This document shows, piece after piece, positions 22,347 through 23,359 of a DNA stretch of 23,359 bases. The stretch is from the NCBI GenBank assembly GCA_036263155.1, contig DATAHN010000150.1, positions 1 through 23,359 on the forward strand, read 5' to 3'. Position 1 is the stretch's first letter. Every line of letters begins with the position of its first letter. A program made the translations under genes and the position numbers. The notes below the pieces were generated by a model. The model was not told the DNA's origin, searched no databases, and was given only the letters and a program-made list of their open reading frames with translations. This DNA is from DASUBN01 sp036263155. GTDB lineage: Bacteria > Pseudomonadota > Gammaproteobacteria > Natronospirales > REEB76.

Positions 22347-23359
22347 GTGGAAAAGCTCTGGCTCAAGCAGTATCCCGCCGGCACGCCCGCTGAGATCGAT
22401 ACGGGCCGCTACGCCTCGGTCAAGCAGATCATGGAGGAGTGCTGCCGCGACTTCGCCGGACTGCCCGCCTACGTGAATATGGGCGTGGCCATGAGCTACG
22501 GCGAGCTGGACCGCGAGAGCGCGAAGTTCGGCGCCTGGCTCCAGCAGGAGCGCGGCTTCAGGAAGGGCGATCGCGTCGCCATCATGATGCCGAACCTGCT
22601 GCAGTATCCGGTGGCGTTGTTCGGCGTGCTCCGTGCCGGCCTCACTGTGGTGAACGTCAATCCGCTCTACACCGCACGCGAGCTGGAGCACCAGCTCCGG
22701 GACTCCGGCGCCCGCGGCATCGTGATCCTCGAGAACTTCGCCCACACCCTGCAGGACGTGAAAGGCTGCGATGCGCTCGACACCGTGGTCACCACCCAGA
22801 TCGGCGACCTGTTCCCCAACCCCAAGCGCGCGCTGGTCAACCTCGTGGTGAAGCGCGTCAAGAAGATGGTGCCGCCCTGGCAGCTCCCGGGCAGCGTGGA
22901 TTTCCGCGACGCACTGGCGGCCGGCGCGCGCTACAAGCTCGAGCCCGTGGACCTCGGCCACGACGATGTGGCGTTCCTGCAGTACACCGGCGGCACCACC
23001 GGCGTGTCCAAGGGCGCGATCCTCAGCCATGGCAACATGACCGCGAACGTGCTGCAGGCCGCCGCCTGGCTCGGCAAGGGCCTCACGCCCGGCACCGAGA
23101 TCGTGATCACCGCGCTGCCGCTGTACCACATCTTCTCGCTCACCGCTAACTGCATGGTGTTCATGACGCTCGGCGGCAAGAACATCCTCATCACCAACCC
23201 GCGCGACATGAAGGACTTCGTGAAGACGCTGGGTAAGTATCCCTTCAGCGTCATCACCGGCGTGAACACCCTGTTCAACGGCCTGCTGCACGCCCAGGGT
23301 TTCGCCGAGCTGGATTTCTCCCATCTGAAGCTCGCGCTGGGTGGCGGCATGGCGGTGCA
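22347..23359 (+). CDS. fadD: Long-chain acyl-CoA synthetase FadD (3' partial)
   Basis: The first 337 codons of an AMP-forming fatty acyl-CoA ligase that activates fatty acids with ATP and CoA for β-oxidation or lipid synthesis; the window ends within the gene (FadD is about 560 residues). It begins VEKLWLKQYPAGTPAEI, a FadD-type N-terminus. The P-loop YTGGTTGVSKGA is at about 213-224, the same position as in E. coli FadD. ALPLYHIFSLTANCM follows, and the end of the window holds LKLALGGGMAV, just before the expected adenylation motifs. GTG 22347 is preferred because AAGGAT is about 9 bases upstream; GTG 22341 is in frame but too close. The FadD assignment over other acyl-CoA ligases rests on the N-terminus and motif spacing. 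Confidence 0.92.
   Translation, partial: MEKLWLKQYPAGTPAEIDTGRYASVKQIMEECCRDFAGLPAYVNMGVAMSYGELDRESAKFGAWLQQERGFRKGDRVAIMMPNLLQYPVALFGVLRAGLTVVNVNPLYTARELEHQLRDSGARGIVILENFAHTLQDVKGCDALDTVVTTQIGDLFPNPKRALVNLVVKRVKKMVPPWQLPGSVDFRDALAAGARYKLEPVDLGHDDVAFLQYTGGTTGVSKGAILSHGNMTANVLQAAAWLGKGLTPGTEIVITALPLYHIFSLTANCMVFMTLGGKNILITNPRDMKDFVKTLGKYPFSVITGVNTLFNGLLHAQGFAELDFSHLKLALGGGMAV

Noticed and set aside
21507..23324. Very long - strand open frame running upstream of OsmC through the SDR and fadD regions.
   Set aside because: Both regions already carry clear genes (SDR on the - strand in another frame, FadD on the + strand). Only the last 157 codons, the OsmC part, are coding.

Overview
This 23.4 kb window is a dense, high-G+C (about two thirds by eye) bacterial chromosome segment. 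Gene content points to a free-living gammaproteobacterium, perhaps near Xanthomonadales, Nevskiales or Steroidobacterales. The markers are a tesA/ybbA/ybbP cluster in the Escherichia coli arrangement, fadD, MAPEG, OsmC and PaiB-type genes, and an Ada-AlkA fusion followed by ogt. The taxonomic placement is inference. I see no tRNA, rRNA, CRISPR array, integrase, transposase or phage gene. No gene-free stretch exceeds about 185 bases.

Layout. (1) 1-2804, + strand: the tail of a deoxyhypusine-synthase-like gene, an isochorismatase-like hydrolase, a periplasmic SIMPL protein and a PrcB-like lipoprotein, closed by a strong intrinsic terminator. (2) 2867-3876: a very basic low-complexity protein gene facing a small secreted protein gene, with a two-way terminator between them. 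(3) 3993-6097: alkylation repair, an Ada-AraC-AlkA fusion followed by ogt, separated by a palindromic REP-like element. (4) 6177-8673: a LolA-like exported protein, a convergent PaiB-type FMN protein and a divergent D-2-hydroxyacid dehydrogenase. (5) 8735-11767: small membrane proteins and transporters (a pore-like 2-TM protein, MAPEG, a lipoprotein, an EamA transporter, DUF2784 and a 4-TM protein). (6) 11769-16648: a secreted protein, then the ybbP-ybbA ABC transporter divergent from tesA. (7) 16703-18894: an ICMT-like membrane protein overlapping a YeiH-type transporter. (8) 18883-21506: a diiron ferritin-like protein with an Ap4A-type Nudix hydrolase, a glutamine amidotransferase and an OsmC protein. 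(9) 21515-23359: an SDR and a divergent, truncated fadD.

Themes. Several genes concern membrane lipid or envelope chemistry: TesA with YbbAP, FadD, the acyl-ACP-desaturase-like diiron protein, the LolA-like protein and the ICMT-like protein. The genome is very compact. One divergent pair shares a CATG start palindrome, and several convergent pairs overlap at their stop codons. Several start codons have a -10-like hexamer only 6-8 bases upstream and no Shine-Dalgarno, which suggests leaderless messages.

I found no clearly new multi-gene defence or mobile system. The best leads are the DHS-like protein lacking the catalytic lysine, the ogt start region remodelled by a repeat, the pore-like protein with an unusual filter segment, and the overlapping tesA/ybbA starts.
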